From the NCBI GenBank assembly GCA_024123955.1, contig CP099652.1, forward strand, positions 4,154,001 to 4,218,000: a DNA stretch of 64,000 nt. The letters are read 5' to 3'. A program made the translations under genes and the position numbers. Below are positions 25,239 to 34,471 of this stretch, one piece after another. Within the stretch, counting starts at the first letter, position 1. Every line of letters begins with the position of its first letter. Origin of the DNA: Oxalobacteraceae bacterium OTU3CINTB1 (GTDB taxonomy: Bacteria > Pseudomonadota > Gammaproteobacteria > Burkholderiales > Burkholderiaceae_D). The notes beneath the pieces are model-generated. The model worked only from the letters and a program-made list of their open reading frames with translations. It was not told the origin of the DNA and did no database searches.

Positions 25239-27731
25239 TCAGCGGCCGTACCAGTAGCGGGCGTGCGTTTCGCGATAGCTGGCTATGTCGATCGTTTGGC
25301 CGAAATCAAGGGTCAAGGCGCCCGATTGGTCGGTCCGCAAGCGTTGGATCTGCAGTTCTCCATAGCGGTCGTAGACTTCCTTTTTGGGATGTTGATAGCG
25401 GTTGCGGTAGCCGACCTGGAACACGGCCGCCTGCGGATTCACCGCTTTTAAAAAATCCGGTGTCGAACTGGTGCCGCTCCCATGATGTGGAACCAGCAGG
25501 ACATCGGCGCGCAACCGTTCCCGATCACGCGCCACGAGTTGCGACTCTTGCAAGGCTTCGATATCACCGGCCATCAGCATCGACTTGCCGCCGGCAGTGA
25601 CTCTCAAAGTACAGCCACGCGCATTGGGTTTGAGCGTGTTGTCCGCATAGCTGGCGGCCAACGGATGCAGTATCTCAAAGCGCACGCCGTCCCACGTCCA
25701 CGCCTGTCCGGCGGCGCATTGCACGTGCCGCCGGGCCGCCGCCACGATCGGATGATTGGGCAGCAGCGATCCGAGCACCCAATCGACCGGCAAGCCATCC
25801 AGCACGGTCAAGGCGCCGCCGGAATGATCGACGTCGCTGTGGCTGACGATCATCCCATCCAGCGACGCGATGCCGCGCGCCCGCAAATACGGCAGGATGA
25901 CGCGGTTGCCGGCGTTGATTTCGGTGCCGTAGCTTGGACCGGTATCGTAAAGCATACGATGATGGCTGGTTTCGATCAGCAGGGCCATGCCCTGCCCCAC
26001 ATCGAAGGCGGTTACGGTCATGCGGCCCGGTTCCGGATGCGATGGCTCGGCCGCCAGCAACGGGATCCACGTCGCCAACCCGAGCCAGCGCGCCGGCCAG
26101 CCACGTGGCGCCAGCAGCCACAGGGTGCCGAACATGGCCCAACCGAAAAGCCAGAGCGGCGGTGTCGGCGCACGCCAAACGGCATAGCGCAAGCCGCTGA
26201 ACCATTGCAGGCAAATGGTCAACCACTCGACCAGCAGATGCGCCAGGCCGAGCACCCACGCCGCCAAGGACATCGGCAGCATGCTGCCCACTAGCGCCAG
26301 CGGCGTGACGACAAGACTAATCAACGGTATCGCTACCGCGTTCGCCAAAGGGCTGATGACGGACACTTGCGCGAACAGCAGCATCGTCAGCGGCACCAGT
26401 CCAAGCGTGACGGCGTACTGAGTGTGCGCGCCAACGCGTAAGGCCTGCCAACATCGTGCGCCGAGCGTTGGTGCGGAATGCGCTCCGTGCGGCGCTTCAT
26501 CGACGCCAGGCGCCCCCCGGTCGGGCCGCAACGTGGTGCGGCCGACGGTGGAATACAAGATGACCGCCACGGCACCGAACGACAACCAAAAACCCGGCCA
26601 CAGCACCGCCCATGGGTCAAGCAGCACCACGACGCCAAGCGCGGTGCACAGCACATGCGAAACGCTGGCGATCCGGTTCAGCCACAGCGCGATGGCGACG
26701 ACGATCAACATGTACAGCGTACGCTGCGCCGGCACGCCGAAGCCCGCCAACAGCACGTAGAACAAGGCGACCGCCGCGCCGACCAGCGCCGCGACTTTTT
26801 GCGCCGGCATCATCAACGGCAATTGCGCGCGGGTGAAAAACGAGTGCCTCCACAATGTGAAGGCGATCAGCGCGAACAATCCCGCCACCATCGTGATGTG
26901 CAATCCGCTGATGCTGACGAGGTGACCGATACCGGTATTGGTGAAGATCTTCCAATCCGACTGATCAATCCCGCGCTGGTCGCCGACGACCAAGGCGACG
27001 ATCACGCCGGCGTAGGGTTTGTCGGGAAGCGCGGCAAGAATCCGCGCCCGCAGCGCGGCGCGGCAATGCTCGATGACGTTGCGGGTGCTGAAGACAAAAT
27101 TTTCCAGGCGCCGATTGGCGTTATTCGGCCGCACGTAGCCGGTCGCGCGAACGCCCTGCTCCAATAACCAGGCTTCGTAATCGAAGCCGTATTCGTTGGC
27201 GTTGCCGTGAGGCCGCTGAAGGCGCACCGTCAGTTGCCAGCGCTCGCCCGGCTGCACGTCACCCACTTGCGTAATCTGATCGCGGAAGCCCGCGTACCAC
27301 GATAGCGCAACACGCCGTGGAAGCTGCCGCGAAGTGCCGGCGACATTATCCGCCGCGACCACCCGCTCCACGACAAAGTTGAAACGCACCCCTTGCGCGA
27401 AACGGTAAGGCAAATTGTCGATAACGCCAATGACCGTGAAGTCGCGCCCTTCGTCGCTGGCGGCGAGGCCCGGTGCCAGGGCGAAATTCGCCAGCCAGGC
27501 GGCCCAAAAGAAGCCGGCAACCGTCCCTGCCAGTAGAGCATGCACAGCCCGTAACCGGCGATACATTTGACTCCGACACCAAACATGGCCGCGTCTACCA
27601 GAGCAAATTACAAAAATTGTCCAAAGGAAAAGCATCGTCGAGCTGCAATAAACCATCCCCAGCGATGGTAACTGTTGTTGCATCTGCAGAAAGGCGGTTC
27701 CGATTGCAAACCCAATAGTTAAGCAGCGCAT
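25239..27731 (-). CDS. comEC: ComEC/Rec2 DNA-uptake channel protein
   Basis: An 830-residue inner-membrane protein. It has N-terminal helices and the OB-fold/ComEC N domain, then the competence core with GDQRGIDQSDWKIFTNTGIG, HLVSISGLHITMVAGLFAL and many helices. It ends in a metallo-beta-lactamase-like domain (FDVGQGMALLIETSHHRMLY, VSHSDVDHSGGALTVL, LVPHHGSGTSS). It imports single-stranded DNA during natural transformation, and the C-terminal domain may be a nuclease. In several Betaproteobacteria comEC sits beside tatD, lolD and lolC. Here about 5.2 kb of other genes lie between comEC and tatD. Confidence 0.92.
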   Translation of the reverse strand: MRCLTIGFAIGTAFLQMQQQLPSLGMVYCSSTMLFLWTIFVICSGRRGHVWCRSQMYRRLRAVHALLAGTVAGFFWAAWLANFALAPGLAASDEGRDFTVIGVIDNLPYRFAQGVRFNFVVERVVAADNVAGTSRQLPRRVALSWYAGFRDQITQVGDVQPGERWQLTVRLQRPHGNANEYGFDYEAWLLEQGVRATGYVRPNNANRRLENFVFSTRNVIEHCRAALRARILAALPDKPYAGVIVALVVGDQRGIDQSDWKIFTNTGIGHLVSISGLHITMVAGLFALIAFTLWRHSFFTRAQLPLMMPAQKVAALVGAAVALFYVLLAGFGVPAQRTLYMLIVVAIALWLNRIASVSHVLCTALGVVVLLDPWAVLWPGFWLSFGAVAVILYSTVGRTTLRPDRGAPGVDEAPHGAHSAPTLGARCWQALRVGAHTQYAVTLGLVPLTMLLFAQVSVISPLANAVAIPLISLVVTPLALVGSMLPMSLAAWVLGLAHLLVEWLTICLQWFSGLRYAVWRAPTPPLWLFGWAMFGTLWLLAPRGWPARWLGLATWIPLLAAEPSHPEPGRMTVTAFDVGQGMALLIETSHHRMLYDTGPSYGTEINAGNRVILPYLRARGIASLDGMIVSHSDVDHSGGALTVLDGLPVDWVLGSLLPNHPIVAAARRHVQCAAGQAWTWDGVRFEILHPLAASYADNTLKPNARGCTLRVTAGGKSMLMAGDIEALQESQLVARDRERLRADVLLVPHHGSGTSSTPDFLKAVNPQAAVFQVGYRNRYQHPKKEVYDRYGELQIQRLRTDQSGALTLDFGQTIDIASYRETHARYWYGR

Positions 27732-27949
27732 TACCCACTTAGCTCGAATATAGTTTGTTCATGGCTCGATCATGCCTGTTGAGACGCGGTCGCTATTGAC
27801 ATATATCTGATCATCTCAAGTGACCCCGCTCTCTTAAAGTGTTGTTTTTTTAAGAATTCGTGTTAATTTTGATAATTTTGGAATATTATAGAATCACAAA
27901 AAACAGCGATAAGCACTGATGCCTGTCGCATCCAAAACCAGGAGGGCTT
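27732..27949. other. AT-rich intergenic region at the island edge
   Basis: These 218 non-coding bases are much richer in A and T than the neighbours, especially 27835-27915. They separate the divergent comEC from the first island gene. A strong AGGAGGG ribosome site ends them. A TTGACA is seen at 27796, but without a matching -10 box at the right distance. No insertion sequence ends or tRNA fragment were found. Confidence 0.5.
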
Positions 27950-28768
27950 ATGCGTCTCGTCTTACGGGCTTGCACTGCTGCACTCTTTTTTTTCCCATTG
28001 CTTGGTTGCAATTCTTTGTACAGTGGCTATTCGGTCACCCCGATAGAAGTAACAAAAGACAGCCCATACGCTAAACTGACCCAGCAGTTACGAAAATCGA
28101 CCGCCAACGACGATCGCCTGATCGATGCCGCTTGTTTTGGCAGCGCTATTCCTGAGGGCGAGATTCCAAAATGCACTTCCCAACGGAATATGGCGATCGC
28201 CACGCTTGTCATCGCTTCGGAAGAGGCTTGTTTGCGGCATCGGCGCTCCATGTATGGCAATGAAGCAACATGGAACATCGGCTTCGGCACACTGACCAAC
28301 TTATTTGCCGGTGCGGCATCGGTAGTATCCGCCGAGCATACCAAATCCATCTTGGCCGCCTTGGCATTGTTTTCCAACTCGGAACGATCGCTTGTCAATG
28401 AAACAGTCTATAAACAAATGTTGGTGACGGCTGTCGATAAAAAGATTGTTGAAATGCGCGACGAAAAAATGCGGAGTATTTACATCTTGTTAAAGAAAGA
28501 TGACGTTTCCGCGTACTCCATACATGAAGCGTTGCGCGATCTCATTGTGCTCCACAACAAATGCTCATTTATAGATGGGCTTGAGAAAGCGCTACACGAA
28601 GGTACGCAGGACACATCGACCGTTAAAATGGCCCGCCTGCGGTCGAATCTTTTATTACTCCGGAGTGAAAGATCGCTCGTTAAAGAAGGCGAAAGCACGC
28701 ATACAACGGGACTGGACGAGCGCATCAGGGCAGTCAACGCCGCCCTTCAGGCTGAAGAAGTCCGCTGA
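27950..28768 (+). CDS. Lipoprotein of unknown function
   Basis: A 272-residue protein with a signal peptide and lipobox FFPLLGC (Cys20), so it should be membrane-anchored. The rest is mainly helical and has four further cysteines between residues 60 and 215. One hydrophobic stretch (FGTLTNLFAGAASVVS, about residue 105) could be a membrane-inserted segment. I do not recognise the family. The ATG at 27950 follows AGGAGGG at a good distance. The gene is visibly AT-richer than the comEC and lol genes on either side, which suggests transfer. It is followed 19 bases later by another lipoprotein gene in the same direction. Confidence 0.7.
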   Translation: MRLVLRACTAALFFFPLLGCNSLYSGYSVTPIEVTKDSPYAKLTQQLRKSTANDDRLIDAACFGSAIPEGEIPKCTSQRNMAIATLVIASEEACLRHRRSMYGNEATWNIGFGTLTNLFAGAASVVSAEHTKSILAALALFSNSERSLVNETVYKQMLVTAVDKKIVEMRDEKMRSIYILLKKDDVSAYSIHEALRDLIVLHNKCSFIDGLEKALHEGTQDTSTVKMARLRSNLLLLRSERSLVKEGESTHTTGLDERIRAVNAALQAEEVR

Positions 28769-28787
28769 CAGCCGATGAGATGCGACG

Positions 28788-29663
28788 ATGCCTCCATACA
28801 AGCCAACAGCCCTGCCGCGTGCGCTATGTGCCTTGTTGACGCTGACCGCCTGCGGCTCGCCCATGAGCGGCTACACCGGTCGCGATCCAGCCATGGCATA
28901 CGTTCCCATTGCGCGTGCCGGCGTCATCGACGCGCGCCCCGCGTTCAGGACAGTGTTTTGCAAGGTGATGGGCGCCACTGCTTCCGGTCCGCAACAGGCC
29001 TGCGATTACTGGCTCAGGCGGCTGGACGACGAGGGACTTGCCGTTCCGGACATCCCTTCAGGTGGACTGCGTACCGAACAGGCCTCCCGCGAGTTTGATC
29101 TCCTGATCGTAAGCGGTGTCTTCGCCGAATGCTTACCGGATGTCCCGGCTTTCGACGACGCCGTGGAGCGCTTGCGGCATCTCGGCTACGTTATCGACCG
29201 CGCACCCGTCAAAGGCCGCGCCAGCGCGACCTACAATGCCGACATTATCAAAGCCTACATCGACGGGATGAAAGCGTCCGGCAGGACGAAAAAGACCATT
29301 GTGTTAACCTACTCAAAAGGCGCCGTGGACATGCTCACGGCACTTGACCGGCATCCGGGCCTCTCCGAAGATATCGGCGCAATTGTCAGCTTTGCCGGGG
29401 CCGTGAACGGCTCGCCGCTGGCCGATCAGTACCGGGAACTCTACGAACGTCTTTTCGCGAGCATCCCTTATCACCATTGTCCCGTCACCGACGGCGGCGA
29501 AATGGGCAGCATCAGTCGGGAATACAGGCTTAACTGGATGGCGAGGCGTCCCATCTTCGCCTCGCCCGCACTATTTTCGATTGTGGCCACACCGACGCCG
29601 GACCGTCTTTCCGCAGCGCTTGTGCCCATGCACGCCGCGCTGTCCCAGGATCGATCCGCGTAA
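28788..29663 (+). CDS. Lipoprotein alpha/beta hydrolase, truncated by a frameshift
   Basis: As it stands this encodes 291 residues. The signal peptide ends in LTLTAC (Cys22, lipobox). A serine-hydrolase elbow is seen in IVLTYSKGAVDMLTAL (Ser about 171), and a possible acid follows in IVSFAGAVNGSPLAD. The reading frame then runs into a stop at 29661-29663 after SQDRSA. The expected end of the domain, including the catalytic His region, is encoded in the next frame (29647-29895). One extra C in the CCC run at 29644-29646 explains this: removing it gives a 368-residue protein. The gene may be decayed, phase-variable, or hit by an assembly error. Confidence 0.75.
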   Translation: MPPYKPTALPRALCALLTLTACGSPMSGYTGRDPAMAYVPIARAGVIDARPAFRTVFCKVMGATASGPQQACDYWLRRLDDEGLAVPDIPSGGLRTEQASREFDLLIVSGVFAECLPDVPAFDDAVERLRHLGYVIDRAPVKGRASATYNADIIKAYIDGMKASGRTKKTIVLTYSKGAVDMLTALDRHPGLSEDIGAIVSFAGAVNGSPLADQYRELYERLFASIPYHHCPVTDGGEMGSISREYRLNWMARRPIFASPALFSIVATPTPDRLSAALVPMHAALSQDRSA

Positions 29664-29895
29664 CGACGGTCAAGTCCTCCATTCCGACGCAATCTTGCCG
29701 GGTGCCACGTTGCTGGGTTATGTGAACGCCGACCATTTCGCCATCGCACTACCGTTCCAGCAACGCTCGCCCAGGCTGGCCCGCACATTGATCGATAAAA
29801 ACGACTTCCCACGACCACAACTGGTCGAGGCCGCTGTGTTGTACGTTGAAGCGGCGCTGGTAACTGCTCGGGAACAACCGCCTCATCCGAAGTAA
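29647..29895 (+). pseudogene. Out-of-frame 3' part of the lipoprotein hydrolase
   Basis: This frame continues the hydrolase of 28788-29663 after a one-base shift: RIDPRNDGQVLHSDAILPG, then TLLGYVNADHFAIALPFQQR and a helical end to EQPPHPK. The NADHFAIALP segment should supply the catalytic histidine. It has no start or ribosome site of its own. Confidence 0.7.
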
Positions 29896-30034
29896 CGCCC
29901 CGCCACCCATCAGTACACGTTTCTTTTACGCGCAACGCCCATCTTCCTATTTTTCCGCAATCCAGCAGTCCGTTCCTAGAGCGAAGAAGTATATACAAAA
30001 TAAATCCACCATCTTTTCCGACACCGGGGGTTCC

Positions 30035-32008
30035 ATGAAGATCGCAATGATATTATTTATACTATTCTTCTGTAAAGATTCATATTCTTTCGAACAGTGG
30101 GAGCATAAACGGATGGGTGATCTCGCCTATTATTTGGCAATAGAAATCCACTGTACCGGAAAGTCTGCACCGGATATATGCAAAGATAACGACCGCGAAA
30201 CGCACAGGATAAATAGAGCCATTAACAACCTCGACGAAAGATGTGAAACCCGTGCCACGAAGCTCACATGCGACCTGTTCGAAAATATCGATAACGAGCT
30301 CAAATCAAAGACTAAAGACGCACAGAAATTGCGCGATTGGCATGCCAAGCTAGACATCGAGTGCAAATCGGCAAAAAATGTCGAGTATTGCGAAAGAAAG
30401 AATTTCTTTCAGGAGCAACGCTGGAAAAGCACCTTTTTCTTCGATCCGATCTATTCTGGAGGCCAAACTGACAGCAGCGGTTTGTACACAGAGGAAAAAA
30501 TTAGTTATGGCGACGTGACGGGCTGCGTCGATTATTTTCTGACACCGGAAAAATTGCTAGCTGGCAGCGAGACAAGCTTGTACAAACCCATAAAACGATT
30601 GAAAAAATATGGCGAGAACGAGATACACCTATTCCCTGAGCAGCGTGGCGATCTGGATCTATCCGTTTCCAACCGCTGCTTCGATGCAATCTGGAATTTT
30701 GAGGGTAATCGCGCGGCACACGTCAACCATACCCACTTTCAGTCCGAACTGATTTTATCGCAAAGAAAAATGCATCTGCTTGCGATCAGCCTGCGTACTT
30801 TCGAGAACAACTTATTTGGTGCGCTGACGGCCAACGCCATCTCCGACCATTACTTACAAGATAGCATGGCGCCAGGTCACATTACGGCTTGGAGAAGCAG
30901 GTTAACCGATGTGGCGGCGAACGCCCATCACGACAAAAAGAACAGGGATGGCATCGACGTAGATATCGACTCCAAGATTCTTGCGACGATGAATGCCGTC
31001 CGGATCGATGGAGTAGACACAACTATCGTCGAGAAATTACTGGAAAGGTCTGATGAAAAGGCGAATGCTTTTTCGGGCAAGTCCGTCCGTGAATATTTTC
31101 TAACATCTGGGCAGAAAAATCGTAGGGACCTGTGCGGCAAAAAAAATTGCCTGGAACTCAGCCCGGACGAGCAAATAGCATATATGAAAAAAATCGGCGA
31201 TATCCTTCTCACCCTCAAGCGAACAAGGATAAGGGGCGATGATTTCCTCTGGGATGACGACCAGGGCATCCAACGCATGCTTATACTCGTCATGAACGTG
31301 CGGTCCATTTTGGACGTTCTTCAGAGTCGAAAGATTGACGAGAATGCTGCTGGCCTCACCAGGGTTATGTCCGTGGATTCTTTCAAGAACAGCAGCTGGT
31401 TCTGGGTGGAAGTAGATGAAAAGGATGAGAAAAGCGGATTGACCTTCGTCAAACCCTCCAATCTGAAAGCACATGTAGGCACGGTCGCTTACAACGTTGA
31501 GAACAGCCCGAAATTTTATGGCTATGAGAAAACGGATCCGATTTACGGCGTAAGCATAGGTTTCGACGACATGCTATTCGGAGAGCAGCAAAACAGAGCG
31601 ACCCTTTTATTCGAAAGGCTTATTATCGGTAACGCCAACGAGAAACGAGACGCATTCAATCTGGCGCTAGTCGCCGGCGTACAAGCGTCTCGCTCCAAAG
31701 CCGAAAATAGCGCGGGTCTGTCGCTTCGTGGCGCCTTGGTGCTGCCGCAGACGGAGACGATTATTAGTGTTCCCCTGCGGTATATCCGCATGCACGAGGG
31801 GGAGAGAACAAGATGGAGGCCAACCATCGGTGTTCGACTGGATCAAGGCTTTACCAGTTTCTCCACTTTCTACCTGCAATTGACCCACGACTATGCCCGG
31901 CAAAAAGACGGCAGCATTCGGTCCGGCCTGTCGATCGGTGCGGGGCTGGGTTTTGCGGCGCCGGAATGCAGGATTCCTGGTATCAAACAACTGCTCGCTT
32001 GCCGATGA
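30035..32008 (+). CDS. Secreted zinc-phospholipase-like protein with barrel-like C terminus
   Basis: A 657-residue protein with a signal peptide (MILFILFFCKDSYS) followed at once by FEQWEHKRMGDLAYYLA. An early W and H like this is typical of the zinc-dependent phospholipase C/S1-P1 nuclease fold. Near residue 232 comes HVNHTHFQSELILSQRKMHL, and near 270 LTANAISDHYLQDSMAPGHI, a good H-x3-D-x5-H metal-site pattern of that fold. Residues about 500-657 alternate aromatic and polar residues (LSLRGALVLPQTETIISVPL and FSTFYLQLTHDYAR), like strands of an outer-membrane barrel. The pairing of the two parts is unusual. The gene is AT-rich with many AAA and ATA codons, unlike its surroundings. The domain calls are by motif only. 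Confidence 0.55.
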   Translation: MKIAMILFILFFCKDSYSFEQWEHKRMGDLAYYLAIEIHCTGKSAPDICKDNDRETHRINRAINNLDERCETRATKLTCDLFENIDNELKSKTKDAQKLRDWHAKLDIECKSAKNVEYCERKNFFQEQRWKSTFFFDPIYSGGQTDSSGLYTEEKISYGDVTGCVDYFLTPEKLLAGSETSLYKPIKRLKKYGENEIHLFPEQRGDLDLSVSNRCFDAIWNFEGNRAAHVNHTHFQSELILSQRKMHLLAISLRTFENNLFGALTANAISDHYLQDSMAPGHITAWRSRLTDVAANAHHDKKNRDGIDVDIDSKILATMNAVRIDGVDTTIVEKLLERSDEKANAFSGKSVREYFLTSGQKNRRDLCGKKNCLELSPDEQIAYMKKIGDILLTLKRTRIRGDDFLWDDDQGIQRMLILVMNVRSILDVLQSRKIDENAAGLTRVMSVDSFKNSSWFWVEVDEKDEKSGLTFVKPSNLKAHVGTVAYNVENSPKFYGYEKTDPIYGVSIGFDDMLFGEQQNRATLLFERLIIGNANEKRDAFNLALVAGVQASRSKAENSAGLSLRGALVLPQTETIISVPLRYIRMHEGERTRWRPTIGVRLDQGFTSFSTFYLQLTHDYARQKDGSIRSGLSIGAGLGFAAPECRIPGIKQLLACR

Positions 32009-32015
32009 GCGCTTG

Positions 32016-32043
32016 GGGCTGTGCGGTACAGTCACCACAGCCC
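32016..32043. terminator. Hairpin between convergent genes
   Basis: GGGCTGTG (32016-32023) pairs with CACAGCCC (32036-32043) over 12 bases. It lies between the end of the secreted hydrolase-like gene and the end of the CsgG-like gene. No T-run follows, so termination is only a possibility. Confidence 0.4.
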
Positions 32044-32068
32044 GGCGCCAGGGGCACCTATGCGTCGT

Positions 32069-32869
32069 TTACTTCGGCGAAACGTCGGTCGCCTTCACCG
32101 CGATACGCTCGTTGATGTTTTTCGCGGCGATGGTCTCGGTCAGGAACGACGTTGATTTCACCAGCAGGTCGCGCGCCACTTCTTCCAGCGGCGACCCGCT
32201 GATGCTGGCGTGATTGCCGCCCAGCCCGGTGCCGCCGCCCCACCCCATGGCCGAGATGCCGAAGCCGGTCTTCTCGTTGTTGGCCTGGAAAGTTTTGGAG
32301 GCGATGATCTTGGCGCGGCGCACGTCCACCACGCGGATGTCCATGTTCATGTGCACCTTGGACTTTTTGTAATCGACCGCGCCGGCCAGCATGCTCAGCG
32401 GCCCCTTGAGGAAGCTCAGGCCACCCAGGCCGGTCGAGCTTTGCTCGAAGCCCAGCGAGGTGATCGAGCCGGTGATCATGTAGTCGGCCGCTTCGGCTTC
32501 GACTTTTTTGCCGATCAGCGCCAGCTCCTTGTTGATTTCCTCCATTTCGGCGCGCTCCTGCACGTCGAAGCAGCCGGTCTGGGTGAGCGCGGTGGCCAGC
32601 ATCTCGGTCATGCCGGTGCCTACTCCCGTGTAGCTCGGTTGCGCGACGGTGCCCGAACGTTCCCACCAGCGGTACTGGCGCGGGTCCTGCTGGCCCGCGC
32701 CGGACGAGCAATCGGCGGATTTGCATTTGAATTCGGTGAATACGACCTTGGCCGCAGGCGTCGTGCACTTCGGCACGTTGATCTGGCGCTCGGAGACTTC
32801 GCTCGTATCGGCGAAGCACATGGCGGGAACAAACAGGAGGGCGGCGGCGAGGCGAACGTCTGGTGTCAT
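32069..32869 (-). CDS. CsgG-like secreted/outer-membrane protein
   Basis: A 266-residue protein with a signal peptide (LAAALLFVPAMCFA). The body has the CsgG/HfaB pattern: TGVGTGMTEMLATALTQTGC, FDVQERAEMEEINKELAL, AADYMITGSITSLGFE, KVHMNMDIRVVDVRRAKII and a C-terminal LLVKSTSFLTETI. CsgG forms the outer-membrane curli secretion pore and related proteins assist surface-structure export. No csgA, csgB, csgE or csgF-like gene is near, so this looks like an orphan. A lipobox cysteine right after the signal is not evident (CFADTS), unlike classical CsgG. It is convergent to the secreted hydrolase and 95 bases ahead of tatD. Confidence 0.65.
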   Translation of the reverse strand: MTPDVRLAAALLFVPAMCFADTSEVSERQINVPKCTTPAAKVVFTEFKCKSADCSSGAGQQDPRQYRWWERSGTVAQPSYTGVGTGMTEMLATALTQTGCFDVQERAEMEEINKELALIGKKVEAEAADYMITGSITSLGFEQSSTGLGGLSFLKGPLSMLAGAVDYKKSKVHMNMDIRVVDVRRAKIIASKTFQANNEKTGFGISAMGWGGGTGLGGNHASISGSPLEEVARDLLVKSTSFLTETIAAKNINERIAVKATDVSPK

Positions 32870-32964
32870 ATGGATATCCGTGAGTTAGTACAGGCAAATA
32901 TTGGCGATTATGCACTGCCAACTCACGAGCAATTCTATCCAAATGTCACAAAATCACTTATCAC

Positions 32965-33759
32965 CTAAGAAACTTTCATCCGCAACAACGCTGCGTGCGC
33001 ATTGGCGGTGGTCGCGCTGGCGACCTCTTCCAAGGAAATGCCACGCAGCTCGGCCAGCACAGCGCCGATGCGGGGAATCTGATCGGGGCTATTGCGCCTC
33101 GGGTGGATCCAGCTGGGTGAAATATCCGGCGCGTCGGTCTCCAGCACGATCGCCTCCAGCGGCAGCTCGGCCGCCATGCGGCGTATTTGCAAAGCGCGCG
33201 TAAACGTCATGGCGCCGCCGAAACCGAGCTTGAATCCCAGGTCGATATAGCCCTGCGCCTGCTGGAAGCTGCCATTGAAGGCGTGCGCGATGCCGCCGGC
33301 CGGACGAATCTGGCGCGCGTGCTTGAGCACCACGTCCTGCGAGCGGCGCACGTGCATCAACACCGGCAGCTCGAAGTCGCGGGCAATCTTGAGCTGTTCG
33401 CGGAAGAAGAATATCTGCTTCTCGCGCATCGCTGGCTCGGTCAACATGGGGATGAAGAAGTCCAGGCCGATCTCGCCCAGCGCCACGAAGCGCGGGTCGG
33501 CCAGCGCCGCCTCGACCTGTGCGCGCAGCACGCGCAAGTCGTCTTCCTGCGCGTTCGGAACATAGATGGGATGGATGCCGAGCGCATAACAGCCGTTATC
33601 GACGCTGGCCGCCAACTCGGCGACGATGGAAAAATTGGCCGTTTCCACCGCCGGGATCACGATCATGCCGACACCCTGCGCCCTCGCCTTCCGCGCCTGT
33701 TCGACGGATTCGCCGCCGAATTCGTGAGCGTCGAGGTGGCAGTGGGTGTCGATCCACAT
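32965..33759 (-). CDS. tatD: TatD-family metal-dependent DNase
   Basis: A 264-residue TIM-barrel hydrolase. The metal site residues are seen in WIDTHCHLDAHEF (HxH), LGEIGLDFFIPML (Glu), PVLMHVRRSQDV (His), GIAHAFNGSFQQA (His) and VLETDAPDISPSWIHP (Asp). TatD/YcfH enzymes are 3'-5' DNases involved in DNA repair and DNA turnover. It is four bases behind lolD, so it is probably in the lol operon. Confidence 0.93.
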   Translation of the reverse strand: MWIDTHCHLDAHEFGGESVEQARKARAQGVGMIVIPAVETANFSIVAELAASVDNGCYALGIHPIYVPNAQEDDLRVLRAQVEAALADPRFVALGEIGLDFFIPMLTEPAMREKQIFFFREQLKIARDFELPVLMHVRRSQDVVLKHARQIRPAGGIAHAFNGSFQQAQGYIDLGFKLGFGGAMTFTRALQIRRMAAELPLEAIVLETDAPDISPSWIHPRRNSPDQIPRIGAVLAELRGISLEEVASATTANAHAALLRMKVS

Positions 33760-33763
33760 GATG

Positions 33764-34471
33764 TCAGTCCTGGTAGGGTTTCAAGCCTTCGTCGGTCAGG
33801 CGCAGCACGCGGTCGCAGCGGCGCGCCAGTTCGATGTCGTGGGTGACGATGACGAAGGCCGTGCCCAGGGTGCGGGATAGCTCCAGCATCAGGTCGAAAA
33901 TCTGCTGCGCGGTGGCGTGATCCAGGTTGCCGGTCGGTTCGTCGGCCAGCACGCAGGCGGGCTGGGTGACAAGCGCGCGCGCCAGCGCCACACGCTGACG
34001 TTCGCCGCCGGACAGTTCGCCCGGCACGTGGGTGACGCGCTTGGCCAGGTTCACGCGGGCCAGGATTTGCTGCGCCGCGCTGGTGGCGTCGCTGCGCTTG
34101 ACGCGCCGTATCATCAGCGGCATGCCGACGTTGTCCAGCGCGGAGAACTCCGGCAGCAGGTGGTGGAACTGGTAGACGAAGCCCAGCGAGGCGTTGCGCA
34201 GATCGCCGCGCGCCGACTCGTTCAAACTGGCGAAGTCCTTGCCCAGCAGGGTCACGCTGCCGGTGGTCGGCGTATCGAGGCCGCCCAGCAGATGCAGCAA
34301 GGTCGATTTGCCCGAGCCGGAGGCGCCGACGATGGCGACACGTTCGCCGCGCCGCACGTCGATGTCGATCCCGGCCAGCACCTTGACCGAGTAGCTGCCC
34401 TGCGTGAAGGTCTTGCCCAGGTTACGGCAGGACAGGACCACCGGTGCCGGGTTGGTCGTTGGATCACTCAT
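33764..34471 (-). CDS. lolD: Lipoprotein-releasing ABC transporter ATPase LolD
   Basis: A 235-residue ATPase of the MacB/LolD type. It has Walker [20 protein letters not shown]-loop [19 protein letters not shown], signature [16 protein letters not shown], Walker [13 protein letters not shown] and the H-switch in [11 protein letters not shown]. It powers extraction of outer-membrane lipoproteins from the inner membrane with the LolC/E permeases. The start overlaps the end of the upstream lolC-type gene by eight bases. Confidence 0.94.
   Translation of the reverse strand: MSDPTTNPAPVVLSCRNLGKTFTQGSYSVKVLAGIDIDVRRGERVAIVGASGSGKSTLLHLLGGLDTPTTGSVTLLGKDFASLNESARGDLRNASLGFVYQFHHLLPEFSALDNVGMPLMIRRVKRSDATSAAQQILARVNLAKRVTHVPGELSGGERQRVALARALVTQPACVLADEPTGNLDHATAQQIFDLMLELSRTLGTAFVIVTHDIELARRCDRVLRLTDEGLKPYQD

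Noticed and set aside
27796..27801. TTGACA as a -35 box for the first island lipoprotein
   Set aside because: No -10 like hexamer 16-18 bases downstream, and it is 150 bases before the start.
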